NCBI GenBank assembly: GCA_008501565.1
Contig: QQUL01000372.1
Span: 1-6,408 of the forward strand
Origin: Armatimonadota bacterium
GTDB taxonomy: Bacteria; Actinomycetota; Acidimicrobiia; Spongiisociales; UBA5794
Direction of reading: 5' to 3'
DNA: 6,408 bases
Below the pieces are notes generated by a model. That model made no database searches. It was not told the DNA's origin and was given only the letters and a program-made list of their open reading frames with translations. This document shows, in pieces, positions 1 through 6,222 of the stretch. A program made the position numbers and the translations under genes. Numbering within the stretch: the stretch's first letter is position 1; each line of letters begins with the position of its first letter.

Positions 1-3
1 CCA

Positions 4-7
4 TGAA
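4..7. repeat. Candidate left target-site duplication (TGAA)
   Basis: TGAA lies directly outside the proposed left end and recurs at 1539-1542 outside the right end. A 4-bp match could be chance, and the outer limit of the inverted repeat is not certain to the base. Confidence 0.4.
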
Positions 8-73
8 CTATGTGGCGATTTTGTCGTTGGTGCTCGCGTTGGGTGGTTGGGTTTGCCAGAATCGGGGATATGA
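8..73 (+). repeat. Left terminal inverted repeat region of the IS
   Basis: The left end of the element has three blocks that recur, inverted, at the right end: 10-31, 41-49 (GGGTGGTTG) and 56-73 (CCAGAATCGGGGATATGA). Blocks one and two are separated by different distances at the two ends, as are blocks two and three. This looks like a compound end with several transposase-binding boxes rather than one perfect repeat. The transposase start codon at 70 lies in the inner block. Confidence 0.7.
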
Positions 74-1527
74 GCAGATTCAAAGTCCCTGACCGTGATC
101 AAGGCCGTGTGGAGATGGTGTCGTTGCGTGAGCAGGTTGATCCTGGGTATGCGGTGTGGACCGTGATTGAGGTGGTCGAATCGTTCGACCTGTCCGAGAT
201 CTATGCCCGTTATGAGCCGTTGTCGTCGGGTGGCCGTAAGGCGTATGACCCCAAGATGATGTTGTCGTTGTTGGTGTTTGGGTATTGCGAAGGGAAACGG
301 ACTTCACGAGAGTTGGAAGCTGCGTGCCGTCGTGATGTGGTGTATTCGATGATCACGGGCGGGATGACGCCTGATCATGCAACGATCGCAAAGTTTCGTC
401 AGGTGACTGATGACGTGATCGAGGACCTGTTCCTCCACGTGTTGGAAGCATGCTCAGAGGCAGGGTTGGTGAAGGTGGGTCGGGTCGCTGTTGATGGCAC
501 CCGTATGGCTGGTGCAGGATCACTCGATGCCAACCGCAGCGTCTCGTCCCTCAACGATCTTGAAACCGAGATCCGTTCGATCCTTGACGCAGCCGAAGCT
601 GCAGACGTCCTCGATGCCGCCACTGGCAGTATTGACAGCCACAAACCCGAGCCTGATCCTGATCCTGATCCCGAGTCTGGTTTGTCGGTGCGTCGCCGGG
701 TTGCTTTAGAGGACAAACTCGGGCGGGTTGTTCAAGCCCAAGGGGCAATGCTTGACGCTGTTGAACGTCGCTTGGTGAGTGATAAGCATCACGGGAAACC
801 CAGCCGTGGCGAGGTGAAGGTCAATGTGACGGATCCTGAAAGTCGGCTCCAAAAGACCCGGAGGGGTTGGATCCAGGGATACAACGCGCAAGTGGTTGTG
901 TCTCAAGACCAGATCGTGGTTGCAGCCCATGTGACACCGAAATCGACTGATGTTGAGATGCTGATCCCAATGATCGATTTGACCACCGAGAACCTCACAT
1001 TGGTCGGGGTCACAGACCCAGTGGGTCACGTGTTGGCCGATGCCGGGTATTGGAGTGCCGACAACTTCAGGTTCGAGGAAACGTCAACATCGACGTTGTT
1101 GATTGCAACCAAGAACCGCCATACCAAGACGAAACCGGTGGACCCTGAGCGGGTCACCGATAAAACTCGGGCCCGTCTTGTGATGGAGCAACGTTTAGCT
1201 GACCCCGACACCAAGAAGCTGTATCGGTGCCGTGCACCACAGGTAGAAGGATCCTTTGCCCACACCAAAACACGGAGACGAACCGCAAGCTTTCTTCGGG
1301 TAGGCCTCGAGGCTGTGAATGCTGAATGGAAGCTGACGAACCTTGCCGGGAACCTGATGAAACTCGCCCTCCACCACACACGCCAGACATCACCACCACT
1401 GCATCAGCCACCAGAACCCGAGAATCACTCGGAACGGGGCTGCCTGCGACGCGTCATTTCCCAATACTGGCGACCATCACCGTTCAACCACCCGAAACCG
1501 CACCATATCGGGCAACCAGCGAGTTAA
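70..1527 (+). CDS. IS1182-family-like DDE transposase
   Basis: This 485-residue transposase would cut and rejoin the ends of its own IS. Residues of about 50-125 resemble the N-terminal DUF772 (InsH N-terminal) domain of IS5/IS1182 transposases, with the DPKMMLSLLVFGY and ATIAKFR stretches. The DDE catalytic residues appear intact: D142 in VAVDGTRM, D324 in VLADAGYW and E393 in QVEGSFAHTK, followed by an RVGLEAVNAEWKLTNLAGNL helix typical of IS1182 members. A linker near residues 190-205 has a short Asp-Pro repeat encoded by tandem CCTGAT (652-669). I chose the ATG at 70. The in-frame ATG at 10 sits at the outermost base pairs of the inverted repeat and would add a Trp/Cys/Arg-rich 20-residue stretch unlike the family. 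The Shine-Dalgarno signal is weak for either start. No frameshift or internal stop is seen, so the element may still be active. Confidence 0.87.
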   Translation: MSRFKVPDRDQGRVEMVSLREQVDPGYAVWTVIEVVESFDLSEIYARYEPLSSGGRKAYDPKMMLSLLVFGYCEGKRTSRELEAACRRDVVYSMITGGMTPDHATIAKFRQVTDDVIEDLFLHVLEACSEAGLVKVGRVAVDGTRMAGAGSLDANRSVSSLNDLETEIRSILDAAEAADVLDAATGSIDSHKPEPDPDPDPESGLSVRRRVALEDKLGRVVQAQGAMLDAVERRLVSDKHHGKPSRGEVKVNVTDPESRLQKTRRGWIQGYNAQVVVSQDQIVVAAHVTPKSTDVEMLIPMIDLTTENLTLVGVTDPVGHVLADAGYWSADNFRFEETSTSTLLIATKNRHTKTKPVDPERVTDKTRARLVMEQRLADPDTKKLYRCRAPQVEGSFAHTKTRRRTASFLRVGLEAVNAEWKLTNLAGNLMKLALHHTRQTSPPLHQPPEPENHSERGCLRRVISQYWRPSPFNHPKPHHIGQPAS

Positions 1528-1538
1528 TCGACACATCC
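1454..1538 (-). repeat. Right terminal inverted repeat region of the IS
   Basis: The reverse complement of this end carries the same three blocks as the left end, in the same order: 1536-1515, 1493-1485 and 1470-1454. The last 25 codons of the transposase and its stop (1525-1527) run through it, so this end is both coding and a probable binding site. On the minus strand it also supplies the last four codons and the stop of the neighbouring membrane-protein gene. Confidence 0.7.
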
Positions 1539-2090
1539 TGAAGGGGGGACGGGATTGTCTGAAGGGAGAACAGTTGCGGAATCTGATGCGAAGGCCCAGT
1601 ACGCCAGGAGACCGAGAGCAGAAAGAGCAAGAAGGACCGCGACGATGAGCCACCACGCCCCTCGCGGGACAAGGGGCTTGGGCGGAAGCGGTGCCGTGAC
1701 GTCGGACTCAATCACGACGGGATCGATGCCGAGTGCGAGCAGGTCGGTTGTTTCGGAGATCTCGGATCCTCCTCCGGCAGGAAACCCTTCGAACGCGACC
1801 TTCCAGTTCTGCGCTGTCGGAAAGACGACCCATGCGATCCATGTCCCATCACCCTCCGGCGTCATCGCTGTTGGAGGCAATTCCTCGTAGTCGGAGAAGG
1901 GTCGCACGATCACCGCTTCCGCTGAAGTGTCGTACGCCACGGTGATCTCGACCGTGAGCTCATCGGTGTCGTCGATGGCCGAACCCTCGGCGGCACCGAA
2001 CGGCGAAGCAAGCGTGACCGCGGCGAGAAATCCGATGAGAAACGACACGTCGTCATCGTAGGGCGGGTGAACGCGAACGGTCGTCTTCAT
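1524..2090 (-). CDS. Predicted single-pass membrane protein, C-terminus replaced by the IS
   Basis: I do not recognise this 188-residue protein. Residues 15-37 form a hydrophobic stretch after a basic N-terminus, consistent with a signal peptide or anchor. Residues of about 45-128 look like a beta-rich extracytoplasmic domain with alternating hydrophobics and conserved-looking MTPEGDGTW and WVVFPTAQNWKVAF segments. This is loosely like the Ig-like folds of FixH/YtkA-type proteins, but that is only an impression. Residues 146-168 are a clear transmembrane helix, followed by a short polar, proline-rich tail. The IS right end begins after codon 184, so GCVD and the stop TAA come from the IS. The signal, ectodomain and helix are intact, so the protein may still function. 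It runs divergently from leuC with a 61-bp gap and ends convergently against the transposase. The ATG at 2090 is the only plausible start that keeps the basic N-region. Confidence 0.62.
   Translation of the reverse strand: MKTTVRVHPPYDDDVSFLIGFLAAVTLASPFGAAEGSAIDDTDELTVEITVAYDTSAEAVIVRPFSDYEELPPTAMTPEGDGTWIAWVVFPTAQNWKVAFEGFPAGGGSEISETTDLLALGIDPVVIESDVTAPLPPKPLVPRGAWWLIVAVLLALSALGLLAYWAFASDSATVLPSDNPVPPSGCVD
1539..1542. repeat. Candidate right target-site duplication (TGAA)
   Basis: This is the right-hand partner of TGAA at 4-7. If it is real, the unoccupied site can be reconstructed by joining position 3 to position 1539, which predicts how the interrupted minus-strand gene continued. Confidence 0.4.
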
Positions 2091-2151
2091 GGAACCGTCC
2101 CGGTATCACTAGCCTGCCTCACATCCGATGGAGTATTCGACGAGGAGCCAC
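2091..2151. promoter_or_regulatory. Divergent intergenic gap before leuC1, likely promoter region
   Basis: This 61-bp gap separates the minus-strand membrane-protein gene from leuC1 and must hold, or lie near, the promoter for the leu block unless transcription starts inside the minus-strand gene. I see no convincing -35/-10 pair, T-box, attenuator hairpin or leucine-rich leader peptide. The only clear signal is the Shine-Dalgarno of leuC1 at its right end. Confidence 0.3.
2142..2147 (+). promoter_or_regulatory. Ribosome binding site that sets the leuC1 start
   Basis: GAGGAG lies 4 nt before the ATG at 2152. The in-frame ATG at 2128 lies upstream of this site and would add eight residues absent from the second copy. 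This places the start at 2152, matching MTEPTTLLDKVW in both copies. A corresponding GAGGA (4207-4211) precedes leuC2. Confidence 0.75.
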
Positions 2152-3558
2152 ATGACCGAGCCAACAACCCTTCTTGACAAGGTGTGGGCGAGTCATGTGG
2201 TACACCAGGAATCGGACGGACCCGCTCTGCTCTACATCGACCTTCATCTCGTCCACGAGGTGACGTCACCGCAAGCTTTCGAGTCGATCTCGATGAGCAA
2301 CCGCACTGTCCGACGCCCGGACCTGACGCTTGCCACGATCGACCACGCCGTTCCGACCACACCAAGGGACCAGGGCATCGACGACCCGATGTCGGCCAAA
2401 CAGATCGAAACGCTGCGCCGCAACACACGTGACACCGGGATCGAGCTGTTCGATATCGATGACAAACGTCAAGGGATCGTCCACGTGATCGGACCCGAGC
2501 AGGGGATAACCCAACCGGGCATGACGATTGTCTGTGGAGATTCGCACACGGCCACCCACGGTGCGTTCGGAGCCCTCGCCTTCGGGATCGGAACATCCGA
2601 GGTCGAACACGTCCTGGCCACTCAAACGCTCCAGCAGACCAAACCGAAGTCGATGGCCGTGACGGTCAACGGCGAGTTGTCAGCCGGTGTCACCGCCAAG
2701 GACATCATCCTCGCCGTCATCGCCCGAATCGGAACCGCGGGCGGAACGGGTTACGTCATCGAATACCGCGGATCCGCGATCGAGGCGCTTTCGATGGAGG
2801 GGCGCATGACGGTGTGCAACATGACCATCGAGGCAGGGGCTCGGGCAGGCATGATTGCACCGGACGAAACCACTTTCGCCTATCTCAAGGGTCGGCCCAT
2901 GGCTCCTTCCGGTACCGACTGGGACGAAGCGATCGAGGCATGGCGGGAGCTCCATACTGACGAAGGAGCAACGTTTGATGCCGAAATCGTGATCGACGCG
3001 TCCACGATCGAGCCGCATGTTTCGTGGGGTACGAACCCCGGCCAGACCCTTCCCATATCCGGAGCACTCCCCCATCCCGATTCTGCCGATGACCCGATCG
3101 AGCGAGACTCGATCCAACGTGCCCTTGCCTACATGGATCTCGAAGCGGGTACCCCGATCACCGACATCGCCATTGACCGGGTCTTCATCGGATCATGCAC
3201 GAACGGGCGGATCGAGGACCTTCGCGCCGCCGCTGCTGTACTCGAAGGCAACCGGATCGCAGGCACCGTCACGGGGCTTGTTGTCCCCGGTTCGGGGCTT
3301 GTCAAGGAACAGGCAGAGGCCGAGGGTCTTGATGCGATCTTCACCGAAGCGGGGCTCGAGTGGCGCGAGGCAGGATGTTCGATGTGTCTCGCCATGAATC
3401 CTGACGTCCTCGATCCCGGCGAACGATGCGCGTCGACATCGAACCGTAACTTCGAAGGCCGACAGGGCCGAGGAGGACGGACCCATCTCGTATCCCCAGC
3501 CATGGCGGCGGCAGCCGCGATCCATGGACACTTCGTCGACATCAGGAGCAAGACATGA
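2152..3558 (+). CDS. leuC: 3-isopropylmalate dehydratase large subunit, copy 1
   Basis: This is the large, iron-sulfur subunit of isopropylmalate isomerase. With LeuD it converts 2-isopropylmalate to 3-isopropylmalate in the cytoplasm, the second step from 2-ketoisovalerate towards leucine. At 468 residues it matches the usual bacterial LeuC length (E. coli about 466) and aligns end to end with that type. It carries LLYIDLHLVHEVTSPQAF near residue 27, GDSHTATHGAFGALAFGIG near 129, and the three cluster-binding cysteines C349 (IGSCTNGR), C409 and C412 (GCSMCL). The GERCASTSNRNFEGRQGRGG signature near residue 421 is complete. The start at 2152 follows GAGGAG, and the stop overlaps the leuD1 start as ATGA. 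It differs from LeuC2 at about 35 positions, none of them in the cluster ligands. Homoaconitase or another aconitase-family enzyme is unlikely given the closeness to E. coli-type LeuC. Confidence 0.96.
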   Translation: MTEPTTLLDKVWASHVVHQESDGPALLYIDLHLVHEVTSPQAFESISMSNRTVRRPDLTLATIDHAVPTTPRDQGIDDPMSAKQIETLRRNTRDTGIELFDIDDKRQGIVHVIGPEQGITQPGMTIVCGDSHTATHGAFGALAFGIGTSEVEHVLATQTLQQTKPKSMAVTVNGELSAGVTAKDIILAVIARIGTAGGTGYVIEYRGSAIEALSMEGRMTVCNMTIEAGARAGMIAPDETTFAYLKGRPMAPSGTDWDEAIEAWRELHTDEGATFDAEIVIDASTIEPHVSWGTNPGQTLPISGALPHPDSADDPIERDSIQRALAYMDLEAGTPITDIAIDRVFIGSCTNGRIEDLRAAAAVLEGNRIAGTVTGLVVPGSGLVKEQAEAEGLDAIFTEAGLEWREAGCSMCLAMNPDVLDPGERCASTSNRNFEGRQGRGGRTHLVSPAMAAAAAIHGHFVDIRSKT

Positions 3559-4202
3559 AACCCGTGTCAGTCGTTTCAGGCACCGCCGTTCCGCTCCCTC
3601 GGGCGAACGTGGACACCGATCAGATCATCCCCAAGCAGTTTCTCAAGCGGGTAGAGCGCTCCGGGTTTGGCGAGTTTCTGTTTTTCGACTGGACAAAGGA
3701 CCGCGAAGGTGAACTCGATCCGTCCTTTGTTCTCAACAAGCCTGAGTATCAGGACGCGGTTGTGCTGATTGCTGGGAAGAATTTCGGTTCGGGATCATCG
3801 CGTGAGCACGCCCCCTGGGCGCTTGAGGATTGGGGCTTCCAGGCGATCATCGCCCCTTCCTTTGCCGACATCTTCAAGTCGAACTGCTCCAAGATCGGCC
3901 TACTCACGGTCGAGCTCTCCTCAGCAGAGGTCGACACACTCACACTGCTCGCTGAAGATCCGCAAAGTCGCATCACCATCGACCTTGCGAAACAGACCGT
4001 GTCCGCTGAGGGTTTCGAGGCGACCTTCGACATCGATCCATTCGTCAAACACTGTCTCCTCAACGGCCTTGACCACATCGCCCTGTCCCTTGAACATCGG
4101 GATGCAATCGACGGCTTTGAAGCAGCGAGACCGAGCTACAACCCAGTCGTGAGCTTCACCCGTCAAGAACAGGCGCAAGCCACCCCGGGCGCGAACGTAT
4201 AG
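3555..4202 (+). CDS. leuD: 3-isopropylmalate dehydratase small subunit, copy 1, with a readthrough tail
   Basis: This is the small (swivel-domain) subunit that pairs with LeuC and supplies substrate-recognition residues. Visible motifs are ANVDTDQIIPKQF at residues 17-29, FGEFLFFDW at 38-46, and the family signature GKNFGSGSSREHAPWAL at 74-90. AGGAG (3544-3548) lies 6 nt before the ATG, which overlaps the leuC1 stop by 4 nt and suggests translational coupling. The protein is 215 residues against 200 for LeuD2. The two are homologous up to V199, then copy 1 continues SFTRQEQAQATPGANV. The first eleven residues of that tail correspond to codons 2-12 of the gene downstream of leuD2, with only position 12 changed. 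The native stop was therefore lost through a 5-bp difference after GTCGT at 4150. The core fold should be unaffected; whether the tail matters is unknown. Confidence 0.93.
   Translation: MKPVSVVSGTAVPLPRANVDTDQIIPKQFLKRVERSGFGEFLFFDWTKDREGELDPSFVLNKPEYQDAVVLIAGKNFGSGSSREHAPWALEDWGFQAIIAPSFADIFKSNCSKIGLLTVELSSAEVDTLTLLAEDPQSRITIDLAKQTVSAEGFEATFDIDPFVKHCLLNGLDHIALSLEHRDAIDGFEAARPSYNPVVSFTRQEQAQATPGANV
4183..4196. other. Junction between the two tandem leuCD repeat units
   Basis: These 14 bases, including the palindrome CCCGGG, match neither the sequence after codon 12 of the downstream gene nor the sequence before the copy 1 leader in an obvious way. They are either filler from the duplication event or decayed flank. 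They encode most of the last residues of LeuD1; the stop TAG (4200-4202) lies just beyond, in the leader of copy 2. The 14-nt leuD1-leuC2 gap keeps only the Shine-Dalgarno of the leuC leader, with no room for a full promoter or terminator, so copy 2 probably depends on read-through transcription. Confidence 0.6.
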
Positions 4203-4216
4203 GAACGAGGACCTAC

Positions 4217-5623
4217 ATGACCGAGCCAACAACCCTTCTTGACAAGGTGTGGGCCACCCATGTTGTGCACCAGGATGCGGATGGACCTGATCTGCTCTAC
4301 ATCGATCTTCATCTCGTCCACGAAGTCACGTCACCACAAGCTTTCGAGTCGATCTCGATGAGCAACCGCACCGTCCGACGCCCGGATCTGACACTTGCCA
4401 CGATCGACCACGCCGTTCCGACCACACCGAGGGATCAGGGCATCGACGACCCGATGGCGGCCAAACAGATCGAGACGCTGCGCCGCAACACACGTGACAC
4501 CGGAATCAAACTGTTCGATATCAATGACAAGCGTCAAGGGATCGTCCATGTCATCGGACCCGAGCAGGGGATAACCCAACCGGGCATGACGATTGTCTGC
4601 GGTGACTCCCACACTGCAACCCACGGAGCTTTTGGGGCTCTCGCATTCGGGATCGGGACATCGCAAGTCGAGCATGTTCTCGCGACACAGACCCTCCAAC
4701 AGGTCAAACCAATGTCGATGGCCGTGACGATCAACGGCGAACTACACACTGGTGTCACCGCCAAGGACATCATCCTCGCCATCATCGCCCGAATCGGAAC
4801 CGCAGGTGGAACGGGTTACGTCATCGAATACCGCGGATCCGCGATCGAAGCCCTTTCGATGGAGGGTCGTATGACCGTGTGCAACATGAGCATCGAAGCC
4901 GGTGCCCGGGCGGGCATGGTTGCACCAGACGAAACCACCTTCGCCTACCTCAAGGGCCGACCGATGGCACCCTCGGGCACCGACTGGGACGAAGCCGTTG
5001 AAGCATGGCGAAAGCTACGCACCGACGACGGAGCAACATTCGACGCCGAGGTTGTGATCGATGCCTCCACGATCGAGCCGCATGTTTCGTGGGGGACGAA
5101 CCCTGGCCAGACTCTGCCCATCTCCGGAGTAATCCCCCATCCCGAATCTGTCGATGACCCGATCGAACGGAATTCCATCGAACGTGCCCTCGCCTACATG
5201 GATCTTGAAGCCGGTACCGCTATCACCGACATCGCTATTGACCGGGTGTTCATCGGATCATGCACAAATGGACGGATTGAAGATCTGCGTGCAGTCGCAG
5301 CCGTCCTTGAGGGCCACACCATTGCAGACACTGTCACGGGACTTGTTGTCCCCGGTTCGGGGCTCGTCAAGGAACAGGCAGAGGCAGAGGGTCTTGATGC
5401 GATCTTCACGGCTGCAGGCCTTGAGTGGCGCGAGGCTGGATGTTCGATGTGCCTTGGGATGAATCCTGACGTTCTCGATCCCGGTGAACGATGCGCGTCG
5501 ACGTCGAACCGTAACTTCGAAGGCAGGCAAGGCCGGGGAGGACGGACCCATCTCGTTTCCCCAGCCATGGCTGCGGCAGCCGCTATCCACGGTCACTTCG
5601 TTGACATCAGGAGCCAGACATGA
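4217..5623 (+). CDS. leuC: 3-isopropylmalate dehydratase large subunit, copy 2
   Basis: This is a second complete LeuC, 468 residues, with the same reaction and partner type as copy 1. All hallmark motifs are intact: the GDSHTATHGAFG stretch, cluster cysteines C349, C409 and C412, and the GERCASTSNRNFEGRQGRGG signature. Many of the differences from copy 1 are conservative (V/I, D/E, S/T, A/V), and the non-conservative ones include A25D, E98K, D103N, K166M, S177H and N to H, R to T and G to D after IEDLR. Most nucleotide differences are silent, which points to purifying selection on both copies rather than decay. GAGGA (4207-4211) lies 5 nt before the ATG. The gene starts 14 nt after the leuD1 stop and overlaps leuD2 as ATGA. 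A specialised function cannot be excluded but nothing in the active-site motifs suggests one. Confidence 0.96.
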   Translation: MTEPTTLLDKVWATHVVHQDADGPDLLYIDLHLVHEVTSPQAFESISMSNRTVRRPDLTLATIDHAVPTTPRDQGIDDPMAAKQIETLRRNTRDTGIKLFDINDKRQGIVHVIGPEQGITQPGMTIVCGDSHTATHGAFGALAFGIGTSQVEHVLATQTLQQVKPMSMAVTINGELHTGVTAKDIILAIIARIGTAGGTGYVIEYRGSAIEALSMEGRMTVCNMSIEAGARAGMVAPDETTFAYLKGRPMAPSGTDWDEAVEAWRKLRTDDGATFDAEVVIDASTIEPHVSWGTNPGQTLPISGVIPHPESVDDPIERNSIERALAYMDLEAGTAITDIAIDRVFIGSCTNGRIEDLRAVAAVLEGHTIADTVTGLVVPGSGLVKEQAEAEGLDAIFTAAGLEWREAGCSMCLGMNPDVLDPGERCASTSNRNFEGRQGRGGRTHLVSPAMAAAAAIHGHFVDIRSQT

Positions 5624-6222
5624 ACCCGGTCTCCATCATCTCTGGCACCGCCGTTCCGCTTCCGTTGGCAAATGTGGACACCGATCAAATCATTCCGAAG
5701 CAGTTCGGCAAGCGGGTTGAGCGGTCCGGGTTCGGTGAGTTCCTGTTCTTCGATTGGGCGACAGACGAAGAGGGTGAGCCAAATCCGTCTTTCGTTCTCA
5801 ACAAACCCGAGTATCGCGACGCGGTCATCTTGGTCACGGGGAAGAATTTCGGTTCGGGATCGTCACGTGAGCACGCTCCCTGGGCGCTTGAGGATTGGGG
5901 CTTCCAGGCGATCATCGCCCCTTCCTTTGCCGACATCTTCAAGGCGAATTGCTCCATGATCGGACTCCTAGCTGTCGAGCTTTCGTCAGCAGAGGTTGAC
6001 ACGCTCACCCTGCTTGCTGAAGATCCGCAAAGCGAAATCACGATCGATCTTGAGAACCAGACGGTGTCCGCCGAAGGGTTCGAGGCAACCTTTGACATCG
6101 ATCCATTCGTCAAACACTGTCTCCTCAACGGCCTGGACCACATCGCTCTGTCCCTTCAACATCGGGACGCAATCGACGGCTTTGAAGCAGCGAGGCCCCA
6201 CTACAACCCAGTCGTGGCGTGA
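5620..6222 (+). CDS. leuD: 3-isopropylmalate dehydratase small subunit, copy 2
   Basis: This LeuD is 200 residues, the usual length for the bacterial small subunit, and probably reflects the ancestral form. ANVDTDQIIPKQF and GKNFGSGSSREHAPWAL are identical to copy 1. AGGAG (5609-5613) lies 6 nt before the ATG, which overlaps the leuC2 stop. About 22 of the first 199 residues differ from LeuD1. They cluster at residues 47-55 (TKDREGELD against ATDEEGEPN) and 139-146 (R139E, A145E, K146N), making copy 2 more acidic there. The protein ends NPVVA, and its TGA (6220-6222) overlaps the GTG of the next gene by 4 nt, so that gene is likely translated by coupling. Confidence 0.95.
   Translation: MNPVSIISGTAVPLPLANVDTDQIIPKQFGKRVERSGFGEFLFFDWATDEEGEPNPSFVLNKPEYRDAVILVTGKNFGSGSSREHAPWALEDWGFQAIIAPSFADIFKANCSMIGLLAVELSSAEVDTLTLLAEDPQSEITIDLENQTVSAEGFEATFDIDPFVKHCLLNGLDHIALSLQHRDAIDGFEAARPHYNPVVA

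Larger units (their letters stand above)
8..1538 (+). mobile_element. Complete IS1182-like insertion sequence
   Basis: This is an element of about 1.53 kb bounded by imperfect terminal inverted repeats and carrying one intact transposase. The outermost 22 bases of the left end (10-31) match the reverse complement of 1515-1536 at 17 positions. Further inward, GGGTGGTTG (41-49) pairs with CAACCACCC (1485-1493), and 56-73 pairs with 1454-1470 with one gap. TGAA flanks both proposed ends (4-7 and 1539-1542), which would be a 4-bp target duplication. Codon use differs from the leu genes: TTG, CGT and GTG are frequent here, as expected for a mobile element. The family call rests on the transposase. 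The exact ends could be off by a few bases because the outermost two bases do not pair. Confidence 0.8.
2133..4182 (+). repeat. Tandem repeat copy 1 (leader, leuC1, leuD1, start of next gene)
   Basis: This is the first copy of a direct repeat of about 2.05 kb. Similarity to copy 2 begins at GTAT about 19 nt before leuC and stays colinear at a constant offset of 2065 through leuC and to the end of leuD. It continues after the leuD stop region into GAGCTTCACCCGTCA and ends at CAAGCCA. The only length differences I find are 1 nt in the leader and 5 nt at the leuD stop. In sampled stretches nucleotide identity is roughly 85-90 percent, and most differences are at third codon positions. Confidence 0.9.

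Noticed and set aside
10..69. ATG at 10 as the transposase start
   Set aside because: It lies at the very end of the inverted repeat and adds 20 residues of unusual composition. The family-like sequence begins at the ATG at 70.
3..92. Short frame starting ATG at 3 (MNYVAILSLVLALGGWVCQN..., 29 codons) that resembles a signal peptide or small membrane peptide
   Set aside because: All but the first five bases lie in the IS left end, which is explained by the inverted repeat. No ribosome binding site is visible, as the window starts 2 nt earlier.
652..669. CCTGAT tandem repeats as a regulatory repeat or array
   Set aside because: There are only three units, in frame, encoding a Pro-Asp linker in the transposase. 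They are better explained as coding low complexity.
2128..2151. ATG at 2128 as the leuC1 start
   Set aside because: It precedes the Shine-Dalgarno GAGGAG and adds eight residues not found in the otherwise parallel second copy.
2091..2151. T-box, attenuator or leucine leader peptide before leuC1
   Set aside because: The gap is only 61 bp and has no Leu-codon run, no strong hairpin and no U-rich tract.
3129..3551. Long antisense open frames over both leuC copies (for example 3129-3551 and 5194-5568, minus strand)
   Set aside because: They mirror each other because the sense genes are duplicated, have no start signals of their own, and read as typical high-GC shadow frames.
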